The position numbers and the translations under genes were made by a program. From positions 28,094 through 58,214 of the forward strand of contig DBXO01000048.1 in NCBI GenBank assembly GCA_002309635.1: 30,121 nucleotides of DNA, read 5' to 3'. Shown here piece after piece: positions 15,085 to 22,981 of the stretch. Origin of the DNA: Ruminococcus flavefaciens. Its GTDB lineage: Bacteria; Bacillota; Clostridia; Oscillospirales; Ruminococcaceae. The notes below the pieces were generated by a model. The model had not been told where the DNA came from. It worked only from the letters and a program-made list of their open reading frames with translations, and made no database searches. Numbering within the stretch: the first letter of the stretch is position 1; every line of letters starts with the position of its first letter.

Positions 15085-15110
15085 AATGTCCGCGAAAGCG
15101 GGCATTTTTT
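15085..15110 (+). terminator. Second terminator downstream of hsp20
   Basis: 9-bp stem with GAAA tetraloop (15085-15093 with 15098-15106, one G-U), then a T6 run. It lies 75 bases after the hsp20 terminator, either as back-up or as the end of a short RNA. Confidence 0.8.
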
Positions 15111-15258
15111 GTTATATATTCTTTCTTATTTCTTCTTCATTATGCTATAGAACGTGCCCTGTAAGCGCACTCTCGCTTGACGTTTATGCATGATTAACAT
15201 TAAGAACTGTCAAAATCCGTCGGAATGTACAAATCGCTTTCCCGTTAAAAATTATTTC

Positions 15259-15287
15259 TTCACTTTTTTGACTGAATATGATATAAT
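15259..15287 (+). promoter_or_regulatory. Promoter of the HAD phosphatase gene
   Basis: TTCACT (15259-15264), 17-base spacer, TATAAT (15282-15287). Confidence 0.6.
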
Positions 15288-15333
15288 ACTATTATGAATA
15301 TCCATATGCAGATCACGGGGGTGACCGTAAAAC

Positions 15334-16155
15334 TTGAAAAGGCTCTATATCAGCGATCTGGACGGAACTCTTCTGAGTCCTAAGCCTGAAATAACAGCAC
15401 GTACTGCGGAGATACTGAACGCTCTTGCACAAAAAGGCATGAACTTCACATTCGCAACGGCGAGGTCGATTTATTCGGCGGTACCGATAACCTCGGCGCT
15501 GGATGTAAACGTACCGTGTATACTTATGAACGGCGTGAGCATTTACGATATCAGAAACGAGAGCTATGTCAAGAACGAGTTCATCGACCCGGCGGCGTCT
15601 GCAAAGCTGCTTGAAATATACAGGCGCCACGGCGTTGAATGCTTTATGTACCGCATAGACAACGGCGATCTTACCTGTTACTATTCGCAGCTCACAAGCA
15701 GAGTCATGCAGAGCTTTGCGGAGGTAAGGAAGAACAAGTACAAAAAGCCTTTTGTACAGTGCCGCCTTGAGGACCATGCCGACGAGTACACGGTATATTT
15801 CACCACAAGAGGAAAGTATGACGAGCTTTTACCGGTAAAGCTCGAAGCCGAAAGGATATCAGGCATTGATATCGCCTTTTATCTTGACGTTTACGACGAT
15901 TCGTGGTATCTTGAGATATTCTCGCATAAAGCCTCAAAGTCCAACGGGCTCCGCTTTCTGCGGGAAAAGTACGGCTTTGACGAGATAGTCGCATTCGGCG
16001 ACAACCTGAACGACCTGCCAATGTTCGCGGAGGCGGATATAAAAATAGCTGTAGGAAATGCAAGGGACGAGGTAAAGTCCGCAGCCGATATAGTCATCGG
16101 CACCAACTCCGGGGACGGAGTTGCACAGTGGCTGTTTGATGAACTGAGCCGTTAG
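15334..16155 (+). CDS. Cof-type HAD-superfamily sugar/nucleotide phosphatase
   Basis: 273 residues. HAD motif I YISDLDGTLL with Asp8 (nucleophile) and Asp10, motif II in FATARS, a Lys in the KASKSNGL segment, and motifs III/IV in AFGDNLNDLPMF. The inserted C2B cap (~80-190) places it in the Cof/YkrA group, which removes phosphate from small cytoplasmic metabolites; specificity cannot be read. The start is TTG at 15334, preceded 9 bases upstream by GGGGGTGA. No in-frame ATG lies near it, and the motif begins only 5 residues in, so the TTG is well supported. Confidence 0.92.
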   Translation: MKRLYISDLDGTLLSPKPEITARTAEILNALAQKGMNFTFATARSIYSAVPITSALDVNVPCILMNGVSIYDIRNESYVKNEFIDPAASAKLLEIYRRHGVECFMYRIDNGDLTCYYSQLTSRVMQSFAEVRKNKYKKPFVQCRLEDHADEYTVYFTTRGKYDELLPVKLEAERISGIDIAFYLDVYDDSWYLEIFSHKASKSNGLRFLREKYGFDEIVAFGDNLNDLPMFAEADIKIAVGNARDEVKSAADIVIGTNSGDGVAQWLFDELSR

Positions 16156-16253
16156 TTTGCTGCAGGGGCGAAGCCGCTCCCCAATGGCTGAAAGCTAAAG
16201 GCAATGGGCTTGATAAATATGATAATCTTTAACATGAAAGGAAAATACATGAT

Positions 16254-17984
16254 ATGAAGAAATTAATGCTGGGAAACGAAGCCTTCGCAAGAGGCTTGTA
16301 TGAAGCGGGCTGCCGCGTAGTATCGAGCTACCCCGGAACTCCCTCGACCGAGATAACAGAGGAGGTCGCAAAGTACGACGAGGTATACGCAGAATGGGCT
16401 CCCAATGAGAAGGTCGCTATGGAAACAGCTCTCGGAGCTTCTATCGCAGGCGCAAGGAGCTTCTGCGGAATGAAGCACGTTGGTCTCAACGTAGCTGCAG
16501 ACCCCTTATATACAGCAGGATACACAGGCGTTAACGCTGGTATGGTCATCGCAGTTGCCGACGATCAGGGCATGCACTCTTCTCAGAACGAGCAGGACAG
16601 CCGTCACCACGCTATCGCTTCAAAGGTTCCTATGCTGGAGCCCTCGGATTCAACGGAATGTAAGGAGTTCGTCAAGCTTGCCTTCGAGCTTTCGGAGAAA
16701 TATGACGCACCGTTTATAGTAAGAATGTCCACAAGAGTTGCTCATTCACAGAGCATAGTCGAAATGGAGGACAGAAACGAGCTGCCTCTGAAGGACTATG
16801 AAAAGACTCCCAGCAAGTTCGTAATGATGCCTGCATATGCAAAGGGCAGACACGTATTCGTTGAGGAGCGCACAAGGAAGCTCATAGAGTATGCAGAGAC
16901 TACACCTCTCAACAGAGTTGAGATATCGGACAAGGCTGAGTTCGGCGTTATCACCAACGGAGCTGCTTATCAGTACGTAAAGGAGGCTCTCGGAGACAAG
17001 GCTTCCGTACTGAAGCTGGGTATGGTAAATCCTCTCCCCGTAAAGCTCATTCAGGACTTCGCAAAGAAGTACGAACAGGTATACGTTATCGAGGAGCTTG
17101 ACGGCATAATCGAGGAGCATTGCCGCAATATCGGCGTGAACAATGTAAAGGGCAAGGAGATATTCGGATATATCGGCGAGTTGCCGCAGTCTGTAATCGC
17201 AGAGAAGCTTCTCGGCGAGAAGAAGGAATTCGTGGCTCTTGAAGATGATATCCCTGTTCGTCCTCCTGTAATGTGCGCAGGATGTCCACACAGAGGACTT
17301 TTCTACTGCTTAAAGAAGCTCGGTGTTACCGTGTCGGGGGATATCGGCTGCTACACTCTCGGAGCTGCCGCACCTCTCAACGCTATCGATACAACTATCT
17401 GTATGGGAGCTTCCATATCGGGACTTCACGGCTTTAACAAGGCAAGGGGTGCAGAGTCCGAGCACAAGAGCGTTGCAGTTATCGGCGATTCCACATTCAT
17501 GCACAGCGGCATGACAGGACTTGTGAATATCGCTTACAATAATTCAAATTCAACAGTTATCATACTCGATAACTCCATCACAGGTATGACAGGTCATCAG
17601 CAGAACCCCACAACGGGCAAGAACCTCAAGGGCGACCCTGCTGCGGCTGTAAACCTCGAAGAGCTCTGCAAGGCTATCGGTATCAGGCGTGTAAGAGTTA
17701 CAGACCCCTACAAGCTTGCCGAGACTGAGGCAGCCATAAAGGAAGAGCTTGCGGCTGACGAGGCTTCCGTCATCATCTCACGCCGCCCGTGCGCTCTGCT
17801 AAAGTACGTAAAGCATAATCCGCCTCTCAAGGTAAATACGGATAAGTGCGTAGGCTGCAAGATGTGCATGAAGCTGGGATGTCCTGCTATCTCAATGCGC
17901 GACGGCAAGGCAGTAGTAGACCATACTCTCTGCGTAGGCTGCGGCATATGTCAGGAGCAGTGCAGGGTCGGAGCTATTGAGTAA
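16254..17984 (+). CDS. iorA: Indolepyruvate:ferredoxin oxidoreductase alpha subunit
   Basis: 576 residues, normal length. With IorB it converts aryl-pyruvates (indole-, phenyl-, hydroxyphenylpyruvate) plus CoA to aryl-acetyl-CoA, CO2 and reduced ferredoxin, reversibly. N-terminal pyrimidine-binding domain with SSYPGTPSTEI. TPP/Mg site at ~410-450 (VIGDSTF...NNSNST...DNSITGMTGHQ). Two [4Fe-4S] clusters at the end: Cys532, 535, 538, 543 and Cys560, 563, 566, 570. ATG 16254 has AAAGGA 11 bases upstream; a better-spaced ATG at 16249 gives only Met-Ile-stop and overlaps the real start. Unusually, iorB is not adjacent: three other genes intervene. Confidence 0.97.
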   Translation: MKKLMLGNEAFARGLYEAGCRVVSSYPGTPSTEITEEVAKYDEVYAEWAPNEKVAMETALGASIAGARSFCGMKHVGLNVAADPLYTAGYTGVNAGMVIAVADDQGMHSSQNEQDSRHHAIASKVPMLEPSDSTECKEFVKLAFELSEKYDAPFIVRMSTRVAHSQSIVEMEDRNELPLKDYEKTPSKFVMMPAYAKGRHVFVEERTRKLIEYAETTPLNRVEISDKAEFGVITNGAAYQYVKEALGDKASVLKLGMVNPLPVKLIQDFAKKYEQVYVIEELDGIIEEHCRNIGVNNVKGKEIFGYIGELPQSVIAEKLLGEKKEFVALEDDIPVRPPVMCAGCPHRGLFYCLKKLGVTVSGDIGCYTLGAAAPLNAIDTTICMGASISGLHGFNKARGAESEHKSVAVIGDSTFMHSGMTGLVNIAYNNSNSTVIILDNSITGMTGHQQNPTTGKNLKGDPAAAVNLEELCKAIGIRRVRVTDPYKLAETEAAIKEELAADEASVIISRRPCALLKYVKHNPPLKVNTDKCVGCKMCMKLGCPAISMRDGKAVVDHTLCVGCGICQEQCRVGAIE

Positions 17985-18065
17985 GAGTAATTGGCAGGTA
18001 ATGCCGTTCCTGGTGTTTCGCAAATATATGTAATATCATAATTCAATAATAAACGGAATAAAACT

Positions 18066-18294
18066 ATGAAGATCCGAGCAATAAACTGTCCTTACTGTCA
18101 CGTACTTATGAAGTACAAGGGAACGAAAAGAATACAGCTCGGGCGTACAGGCTGGGTAATGGGCGCCTGGGACAATCTTCTCTCAGGAGCCCTTACAGCA
18201 AGCATTTATGAGTGCCCCCGAGTGCAGAAAACTTGAATTTTTCAGATTTAAGAAAACAAAGAGGAAAAAAGATGATACAGCAACCGATATATGA
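18066..18294 (+). pseudogene. Frameshifted small zinc-ribbon protein
   Basis: From ATG 18066 the frame reads MKIRAINCPYCHVLMKYKGT, a CPYC knuckle and then the IQLGRTGW...GAWDNLLSGAL core of a small zinc-ribbon family. After Tyr-Glu-Cys-Pro it runs into an early stop at 18234-18236 (56 residues). A run of five C at 18215-18219 is the break. With four, the frame continues as ECRKLEFFRFKKTKRKK, restoring the second CxxC knuckle and the family ending, and stops at TGA 18292-18294. So one extra C has broken the gene, or the base is a sequencing error or a site of slippage. No known function; probably a nucleic-acid or protein-binding accessory. The repaired frame would overlap the next gene by 23 bases. 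Confidence 0.75.
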
Positions 18295-18667
18295 GGAGTT
18301 CGTCCACTGGCTGGACGATATGCTCGAAAACAACGATATGCCCGAGGAAACAAAGGCATTCTGCTTCAATCTTTATGAGGAATCCGCAGAGGATCATGTT
18401 TACGGAGTACAGCTCATAGCGGCAGGTGAATTCGATCCCGAAGACAAGGAGGGCGAATGGGCCTGCGAGGAGATATGGAGCTGTGAGGAGAACATCTTCA
18501 CCGTTGATACCTCCGACGAGGAGGACACAGGGCGTGAACATGCTCAGGTGCTCATAAGGGAAATGGTCGAGGAATACCTCGGCGGCGGAAAGTACAGAGA
18601 TATTCTTAATAATGCGCAGGGAACCGCCATAGGATTTGTTGACGGTGATCTTGATGTTATAAACTGA
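18272..18667 (+). CDS. Small acidic protein of unknown function
   Basis: 132 residues from MIQQPIYEEFVHWL. ATG 18272 is chosen because AGAGG lies 7 bases before it; codons further upstream overlap the zinc-ribbon gene. Not a family I recognise. It is strongly acidic (EEDTGREH, EESAEDH, DEEDTG), predicted helical in the first ~60 residues, with a few cysteines (CFNL, WACEEIWSCEE) that do not form a recognisable knuckle, and no signal peptide or membrane segment, so cytoplasmic. It sits between the iorA and iorB genes and is followed after 24 bases by the membrane protein gene. Confidence 0.75.
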   Translation: MIQQPIYEEFVHWLDDMLENNDMPEETKAFCFNLYEESAEDHVYGVQLIAAGEFDPEDKEGEWACEEIWSCEENIFTVDTSDEEDTGREHAQVLIREMVEEYLGGGKYRDILNNAQGTAIGFVDGDLDVIN

Positions 18668-18691
18668 AATAAATAAGGGAGTATATGAAAA

Positions 18692-19498
18692 ATGGACGAT
18701 TTAATGGCTGGTATCGGTAATTCCAACGGAATCAACGGTATGGACGACCTGAACGAGCTTGCAAAGCAGGCTGAAGCAGCTGCAACAGGCAGCAGTGACG
18801 CACAGAACAGCTACGGACAGCAGTCAACGGGCTACAGCGGTGCGCAGAGCGGCTACGGGCAGTCTTCGGGTTACGGACAGCGTTCCACAGGCTATGACAG
18901 CGGCAATTACGGATACGATACGAACAGCGGCTATTCTTCATCGGATACGGTGTATGATTTCGGCAGCGGCGAGACTACCTTTGTTTCCGTACTGAAAGGT
19001 ATCCTCGGAGCAGTAGTCGGCGCTATCCCGGGCGTTATCCTTATAATATTCGTTGCAAGGCTTGGATTTATCGCAGCGATATGCGGAGCTGTACTTGCTG
19101 TAGGCATTGTTGCGGGCTACTCGTTTATGACCAAGAACAGCAGACTTGAATCAAAGATAGGACTGATCATATGCGCCATAGTAATGCTTCTCGGCGTTTA
19201 CATAGCGGTGCGTACCTCGTGGACTATGAAGATATCGTCGGTATTGTCGGACGTTATAGAATCAACGTGGAATGAAGTCGGAGAGACCGAACTTACACAG
19301 AGCGAGAAAAATCAGCTCAACAAGCTGATATACGGCGTTGAAAAAGCTACATATTCTGAATGCTCATCTCATTTCAGCGACCTTCTTTCACATTTTGAGC
19401 TGAAGGGCAAGTTCATACTTTCACTGCTTGAGAATCTCCTCTTTGCAGGACTGGGCGGTGCAGGCTATTTTGCCAAGTTCGGAGAAAAGAAAATATAA
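18692..19498 (+). CDS. Membrane protein with Tyr/Gly/Ser/Gln-rich low-complexity N-terminal region
   Basis: 268 residues; no family recognised. A short amphipathic start (1-32) is followed by a low-complexity stretch, 33-92, made of units such as QSGYGQSSGYGQ with nine Tyr spaced about 6-7 residues apart. This composition resembles the [G/S]Y[G/S] prion-like domain of human FUS. Then come hydrophobic segments at ~101-121, 124-146 and 156-173, a charged soluble part (~180-240) with SEKNQLNKLIYG, and a last hydrophobic helix ~245-262. The ATG at 18692 is in frame; the nearer ATG at 18684 is not. The protein probably stands in the cytoplasmic membrane with the flexible tail on the cytoplasmic side. 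Function unknown. It lies 21 bases before iorB and looks co-transcribed. Confidence 0.8.
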   Translation: MDDLMAGIGNSNGINGMDDLNELAKQAEAAATGSSDAQNSYGQQSTGYSGAQSGYGQSSGYGQRSTGYDSGNYGYDTNSGYSSSDTVYDFGSGETTFVSVLKGILGAVVGAIPGVILIIFVARLGFIAAICGAVLAVGIVAGYSFMTKNSRLESKIGLIICAIVMLLGVYIAVRTSWTMKISSVLSDVIESTWNEVGETELTQSEKNQLNKLIYGVEKATYSECSSHFSDLLSHFELKGKFILSLLENLLFAGLGGAGYFAKFGEKKI

Positions 19499-19519
19499 TT
19501 CTTTAAGGAGTAATATATA

Positions 19520-20095
19520 ATGGAAACTAAATCAATAATGATAGTCGGAGTCGGCGGACAGGGTTCGCTGCTTGCTTCAAGGCTTCTCGGAAACGTGCTT
19601 CTTGCACAGGGCTATGACGTAAAGGTCAGCGAGGTGCACGGAATGTCACAGAGAGGCGGCTCCGTTGTTACATACGTAAAGTACGGCGAAAAGGTATATT
19701 CGCCTGTAATAGAAAAGGGCGAGGCTGACGCTGTTATCTCATTCGAGCTCCTCGAAGCTGCAAGATGTCTTCCTTACCTCAAAAAGGGCGGAAAGCTCAT
19801 TACCTCCACACAGCAGATAGACCCCATGCCTGTTATCACAGGCGCTGCTAAGTATCCCGGGGATCTCGTTGAGAAGCTCAAGGCTGCAGGCGTTGAAACT
19901 GTAGCGGTTGACGCGCTTTCACTTGCGGAGCAGGCAGGCACAGCAAAGGCTTCAAACGTAGTGCTCATGGGCGTACTCGCTTCCCGTATGGACTATCCCG
20001 ACGAGCTGTGGCAGAAGGCACTCGAACAGTGCGTGCCGCCAAAGTTCCTCGACCTCAACAGGAAGGCATTTGAGCTTGGAAAGAACGCTCAGTAA
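19520..20095 (+). CDS. iorB: Indolepyruvate:ferredoxin oxidoreductase beta subunit
   Basis: 191 residues, typical. It belongs to the pyruvate-ferredoxin oxidoreductase gamma-domain family: IMIVGVGGQGSLLASRLLG at the start and VSEVHGMSQRGGSV at ~38-51 are the hallmarks. It forms the heterotetrameric IorAB enzyme with the product of iorA. AAGGAG lies 10 bases upstream of ATG 19520. It is 21 bases after the low-complexity membrane protein gene and 185 bases before paaK, which provides the matching aryl-CoA ligase. Confidence 0.97.
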   Translation: METKSIMIVGVGGQGSLLASRLLGNVLLAQGYDVKVSEVHGMSQRGGSVVTYVKYGEKVYSPVIEKGEADAVISFELLEAARCLPYLKKGGKLITSTQQIDPMPVITGAAKYPGDLVEKLKAAGVETVAVDALSLAEQAGTAKASNVVLMGVLASRMDYPDELWQKALEQCVPPKFLDLNRKAFELGKNAQ

Positions 20096-20280
20096 ACTAT
20101 GCAGGTGACGGCGTCCTTGACGTCCCGCAGTTACGCATTGATGCAGCGGTGCTTTCCGGGCGTCTGCGTAAAACAACAAGTAAACAAATGAATGTTTTCG
20201 GGCAGAAAATGATATTTGCCCATGCAGCAGGAACATAAATAATTTCACATAAAATCCCAATAATAAGGAGTAGAAGTCCA

Positions 20281-21588
20281 ATGGAAAAGTATTGGAACAA
20301 AGAGATCGAATGTATGCCGCGGGAGGAAATGAAAAAGCTTCAGGACCAGCGCCTCGTGGCACAGGTAAAGCACGTATACGAAAACGTGAAGTATTACCGC
20401 GATCTCATGGACGAAAAGGGCGTTAAGCCCGAGGACATCAAGGGTACGGACGACCTTCACAAGCTTCCGTTCCTCAGTAAAGCAGATCTTCGTGAAGCAT
20501 ATCCCTACGGTCTTCTTGCAAAGCCTCTCGGAGACTGTGTAAGGATACACTCCACAAGCGGTACAACAGGCAAAAGAGTAGTTGCCTTCTATACGCAGAA
20601 CGATGTGGATATGTGGGAGGACTGCTGTGCAAGAGCTATCACCGCCGCAGGCGGAAATGAGGACGACGTTGTTCAGGTTGCATACGGCTACGGACTTTTC
20701 ACGGGCGGTATGGGACTTCACGGCGGCTCACACAAGGTAGGATGTCTCACGCTTCCCATGAGCTCGGGAAATACCGAAAGGCAGATACAGTTCATGCAGG
20801 ATCTCGGTGCTACCATTCTCTGCTGTACTCCGTCATATGCGGCTTATATCGGCGAGACCGTTGCGGAGATGGGAATAAAGCCGGAAGACCTCAGGCTCAA
20901 GGCAGGTATTTTCGGAGCCGAGCCCTGGACCGAGGAGATGAGACGCTCTATTGAGAAATCGCTGGGTATAAAGGCTTACGATATCTACGGACTTACCGAG
21001 TCAAGCGGTCCCGGCGTTGCTTTTGAATGTTCTGAGCAGTCGGGTATGCACATCAACGAGGACAACTTTATTCCCGAGATAATTGATCCCGAAACAGGAG
21101 AGGTGCTCCCCGAGGGTCAGGTAGGCGAGCTTGTATTCACAAGTATAACAAAGGAGGCATTCCCGCTTCTCAGATACCGCACCCGCGACCTCTGCGTGCT
21201 CAGCAGGAAGAAGTGCTCATGCGGACGTACTCTCATAAAAATGGCAAAGCCTATGGGCAGAAGCGATGATATGATGATAATCCGCGGAGTAAACGTATTC
21301 CCGTCGCAGATAGAAACGGTTCTCATCGAACAGGGCTATTCGCCCAACTATCTCATCGAGGTAGACCGTGTCAACAACACGGATACGCTGGATATCAGCG
21401 TGGAAATGAATCCCGAGCAGTTCTCGGATAAGGTCAAGGATATGCAGAAACAGGAACGCGATCTTGCGGTGGCAATCAAGACAATGCTGGGTATCAATCC
21501 CAAAGTCCACCTTGTATCGCCGAAATCAATCACACGAAGCGAGGGTAAGGCTGTACGGGTAATCGACAGACGAAAGCTTCACGATTAA
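20281..21588 (+). CDS. paaK: Phenylacetate-CoA ligase
   Basis: 435 residues, normal for PaaK. It activates phenylacetate (or another arylacetate) with ATP and CoA to the CoA thioester, AMP and PPi. Adenylate-forming motifs: STSGTTGKRV (91-100, P-loop), YGYGLFTGG, GAEPWTEEMR, YGLTESSGP, and the C-terminal RGVNVFPSQIE hinge followed by the small domain. Next to iorAB it can feed arylacetyl-CoA into reductive carboxylation for Phe/Trp/Tyr synthesis, or release arylacetates with ATP gain in the reverse direction. AAGGAG lies 11 bases before ATG 20281. The 185-base gap before it has no clear promoter or terminator. Confidence 0.95.
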   Translation: MEKYWNKEIECMPREEMKKLQDQRLVAQVKHVYENVKYYRDLMDEKGVKPEDIKGTDDLHKLPFLSKADLREAYPYGLLAKPLGDCVRIHSTSGTTGKRVVAFYTQNDVDMWEDCCARAITAAGGNEDDVVQVAYGYGLFTGGMGLHGGSHKVGCLTLPMSSGNTERQIQFMQDLGATILCCTPSYAAYIGETVAEMGIKPEDLRLKAGIFGAEPWTEEMRRSIEKSLGIKAYDIYGLTESSGPGVAFECSEQSGMHINEDNFIPEIIDPETGEVLPEGQVGELVFTSITKEAFPLLRYRTRDLCVLSRKKCSCGRTLIKMAKPMGRSDDMMIIRGVNVFPSQIETVLIEQGYSPNYLIEVDRVNNTDTLDISVEMNPEQFSDKVKDMQKQERDLAVAIKTMLGINPKVHLVSPKSITRSEGKAVRVIDRRKLHD

Positions 21589-21654
21589 GTTTACAGCAGA
21601 AGCGTCATTGACGCTGCTGTGTAATATTTCCATTATTTTAAGGAGGTTTCATTT

Positions 21655-21894
21655 ATGAAAATCAGATTATTTTCCACAAATTATATGCCGGAGCAGGAGA
21701 AGTACCAGAGATTCGCTGCATTTGAGAATGAACTGAACCAGTTCATCCAGGGGGTAAAAGTCATCGACATCAAGTACAGCACATCCGCAGGTCTTTGCCA
21801 TGACGCACAGACACATGTAAACGAATACGTTGACGAGCATTCTGTTCTCGTTATGTATGAGGATCTCCCGAAGACAGCAGCAAAGAAAAAGTGA
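21655..21894 (+). CDS. Small Cse60/DUF2758-like protein
   Basis: 79 residues. FENELNQFIQGVKVIDIKYST (from ~24) with a closing SVLVMYED matches the pattern of the small Cse60/DUF2758 family, first noted as a SigE-dependent sporulation gene in Bacillus, with no known activity. There is no signal peptide; the C-terminus is Lys-rich (TAAKKK). AAGGAGG lies 8 bases before ATG 21655, an excellent ribosome site. It sits between paaK and the ACT protein in the same direction, so is probably co-expressed with the arylacetate genes. Family match is by pattern only. Confidence 0.7.
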   Translation: MKIRLFSTNYMPEQEKYQRFAAFENELNQFIQGVKVIDIKYSTSAGLCHDAQTHVNEYVDEHSVLVMYEDLPKTAAKKK

Positions 21895-21939
21895 TCCTTC
21901 ACGGCGTAGTATTATCCTGACTTGAAGGAGGAAAAAAAT

Positions 21940-22374
21940 ATGTCAAACGTACGACAGATCTCAGTTTTTGTAGATAACAAGCCTAATCAGCTGGCAGGTG
22001 TCATGAAGATGATAAAGGAGTGCAGGATAAACGTCCGCGCCCTCAGTCTTGCCGACACAAGTGATTTTGGTATTGTCCGAATGATAGTCAACGATACGGA
22101 TAAGACGGTTGAGAAGCTGAAGGCAGCTTCATATGCGGTAACGGTAACGGAGGTAGTTGCTATATCTATCCCCGATTCGCCCGGACAGCTCAGCCGTGTA
22201 CTCGATATACTCGGAGGCAGGAATGTTAACCTTGAGTATCTCTATACTTTCCTCGGTAAATCGGACAGATCTGTTTCGTTTGTCATCAGGGTTGACGATA
22301 TCGCAAACGCTTCGGAAGCTCTGACTGACGGGGGAATTATTCAGCTTACCGAAAATGACATAGCTGAAATGTAA
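21940..22374 (+). CDS. Tandem ACT-domain regulatory protein
   Basis: 144 residues from ATG 21940, chosen because GAAGGAGG ends about 9 bases before it and family members begin at this point. Two ACT domains: ~4-68 (ISVFVDNKPNQLAGVMKMIK) and ~72-138 (ISIPDSPGQLSRVLDIL...VNLEYLYTF). ACT domains bind amino acids at domain interfaces. Stand-alone double-ACT proteins are often encoded beside paaK and ior genes in anaerobes, so it probably senses an aromatic amino acid and adjusts these enzymes. That link is inference from the neighbourhood. Confidence 0.88.
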   Translation: MSNVRQISVFVDNKPNQLAGVMKMIKECRINVRALSLADTSDFGIVRMIVNDTDKTVEKLKAASYAVTVTEVVAISIPDSPGQLSRVLDILGGRNVNLEYLYTFLGKSDRSVSFVIRVDDIANASEALTDGGIIQLTENDIAEM

Positions 22375-22420
22375 GGATTGCACAAAATGCCATTCTGTTT
22401 GTAAAATTTTTTGAAAACGC

Positions 22421-22450
22421 TTGACATAATTCCTGTTAATGATGTATAAT
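22421..22450 (+). promoter_or_regulatory. Promoter of the zinc-ribbon protein gene at 22498
   Basis: TTGACA (22421-22426), 18-base spacer, TATAAT (22445-22450). Confidence 0.78.
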
Positions 22451-22497
22451 ACTTATGTAAGATTTAACGAGAAAATATTCGACAGGAGTGATGTAAA

Positions 22498-22932
22498 ATG
22501 GGTATTCTCGATAAATTCAATGACGCAAGCAGGGGTGTTTCGGAGAAGGCAAAAAGCATTTCAGAGGCTAATAATCTTAAAAGGAAGATTCTTTACGAGG
22601 AGGAAAGGATCGTTGAGATCTTTACCGATATCGGAAAGAAGTACTATAAGGAGCACGGCGAAGATCAGGAATCCCTTAAGGTGCTTTGTGACGATATAGA
22701 TACACGACGCAGAAGAATAAAGAAGATGAGATATGAGCTCAACGGCATAAGAGGATATAAGGTGTGTCCAAAGTGCGATGCTGAGGTAAATGAACGCTTC
22801 CAGTTCTGCGGACGCTGCGGCGCAAGACTTCCGGATATCGAGGATGAAGACTTTATGTCCCTCGAGGCTAATGATTATTACACCGAAAGCAGCAATAACT
22901 TCTTTAATGCTGATCCAAACAAGAACTATTGA
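22498..22932 (+). CDS. Hypothetical protein with C-terminal zinc ribbon
   Basis: 144 residues. The N-terminal ~85 residues are charged helix, probably coiled coil (LKRKILYEEERIVEIF, then IDTRRRRIKKMRYEL). Residues ~93-117 form a zinc ribbon, CPKCDAEV...FCGRCGARL. A short acidic Asn-rich tail follows. No signal peptide or membrane segment. Related zinc-ribbon proteins are widespread in clostridia without an assigned role. GACAGGAGTGATGTAAA gives a good ribosome site for ATG 22498. Monocistronic, with its own promoter and terminator. Confidence 0.8.
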   Translation: MGILDKFNDASRGVSEKAKSISEANNLKRKILYEEERIVEIFTDIGKKYYKEHGEDQESLKVLCDDIDTRRRRIKKMRYELNGIRGYKVCPKCDAEVNERFQFCGRCGARLPDIEDEDFMSLEANDYYTESSNNFFNADPNKNY

Positions 22933-22936
22933 TCAT

Positions 22937-22971
22937 AAGGGCTGTTCTGAGGTTTTCGGAACAGCCTTTTT
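22937..22971 (+). terminator. Terminator after the zinc-ribbon gene
   Basis: 11-bp stem (22937-22947 with 22959-22969, one G-U) followed by a T run. Confidence 0.9.
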
Positions 22972-22981
22972 GCTTTGACAT

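Larger units (their letters stand above)
15010..15333 (+). other. Intergenic region between hsp20 and the HAD phosphatase gene
   Basis: About 320 bases without a supported gene. It contains a second terminator (15085-15110) with nothing obvious to terminate, so a small untranslated RNA of under 80 bases ending there is possible. Near the right end is the HAD promoter. The rest (15111-15258) shows no recognisable element. Confidence 0.5.

Noticed and set aside
15053..15202. Possible 49-codon ORF starting at the ATG at 15053 between hsp20 and the HAD gene
   Set aside because: No proper ribosome site, it reads through a strong terminator, and the product has no pattern.
16746..17291. 181-codon open frame on the minus strand inside iorA
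   Set aside because: Shadow of iorA; Cys/Leu-rich nonsense translation without a domain.
21593..21620. Hairpin between paaK and the Cse60-like gene considered as a terminator
   Set aside because: The stem has a 3-base bulge and no U-tract follows; the next gene has its ribosome site shortly after, so readthrough is more likely.
22375..22420. Possible terminator after the double-ACT gene
   Set aside because: There is a T6 run, but no stable stem precedes it.
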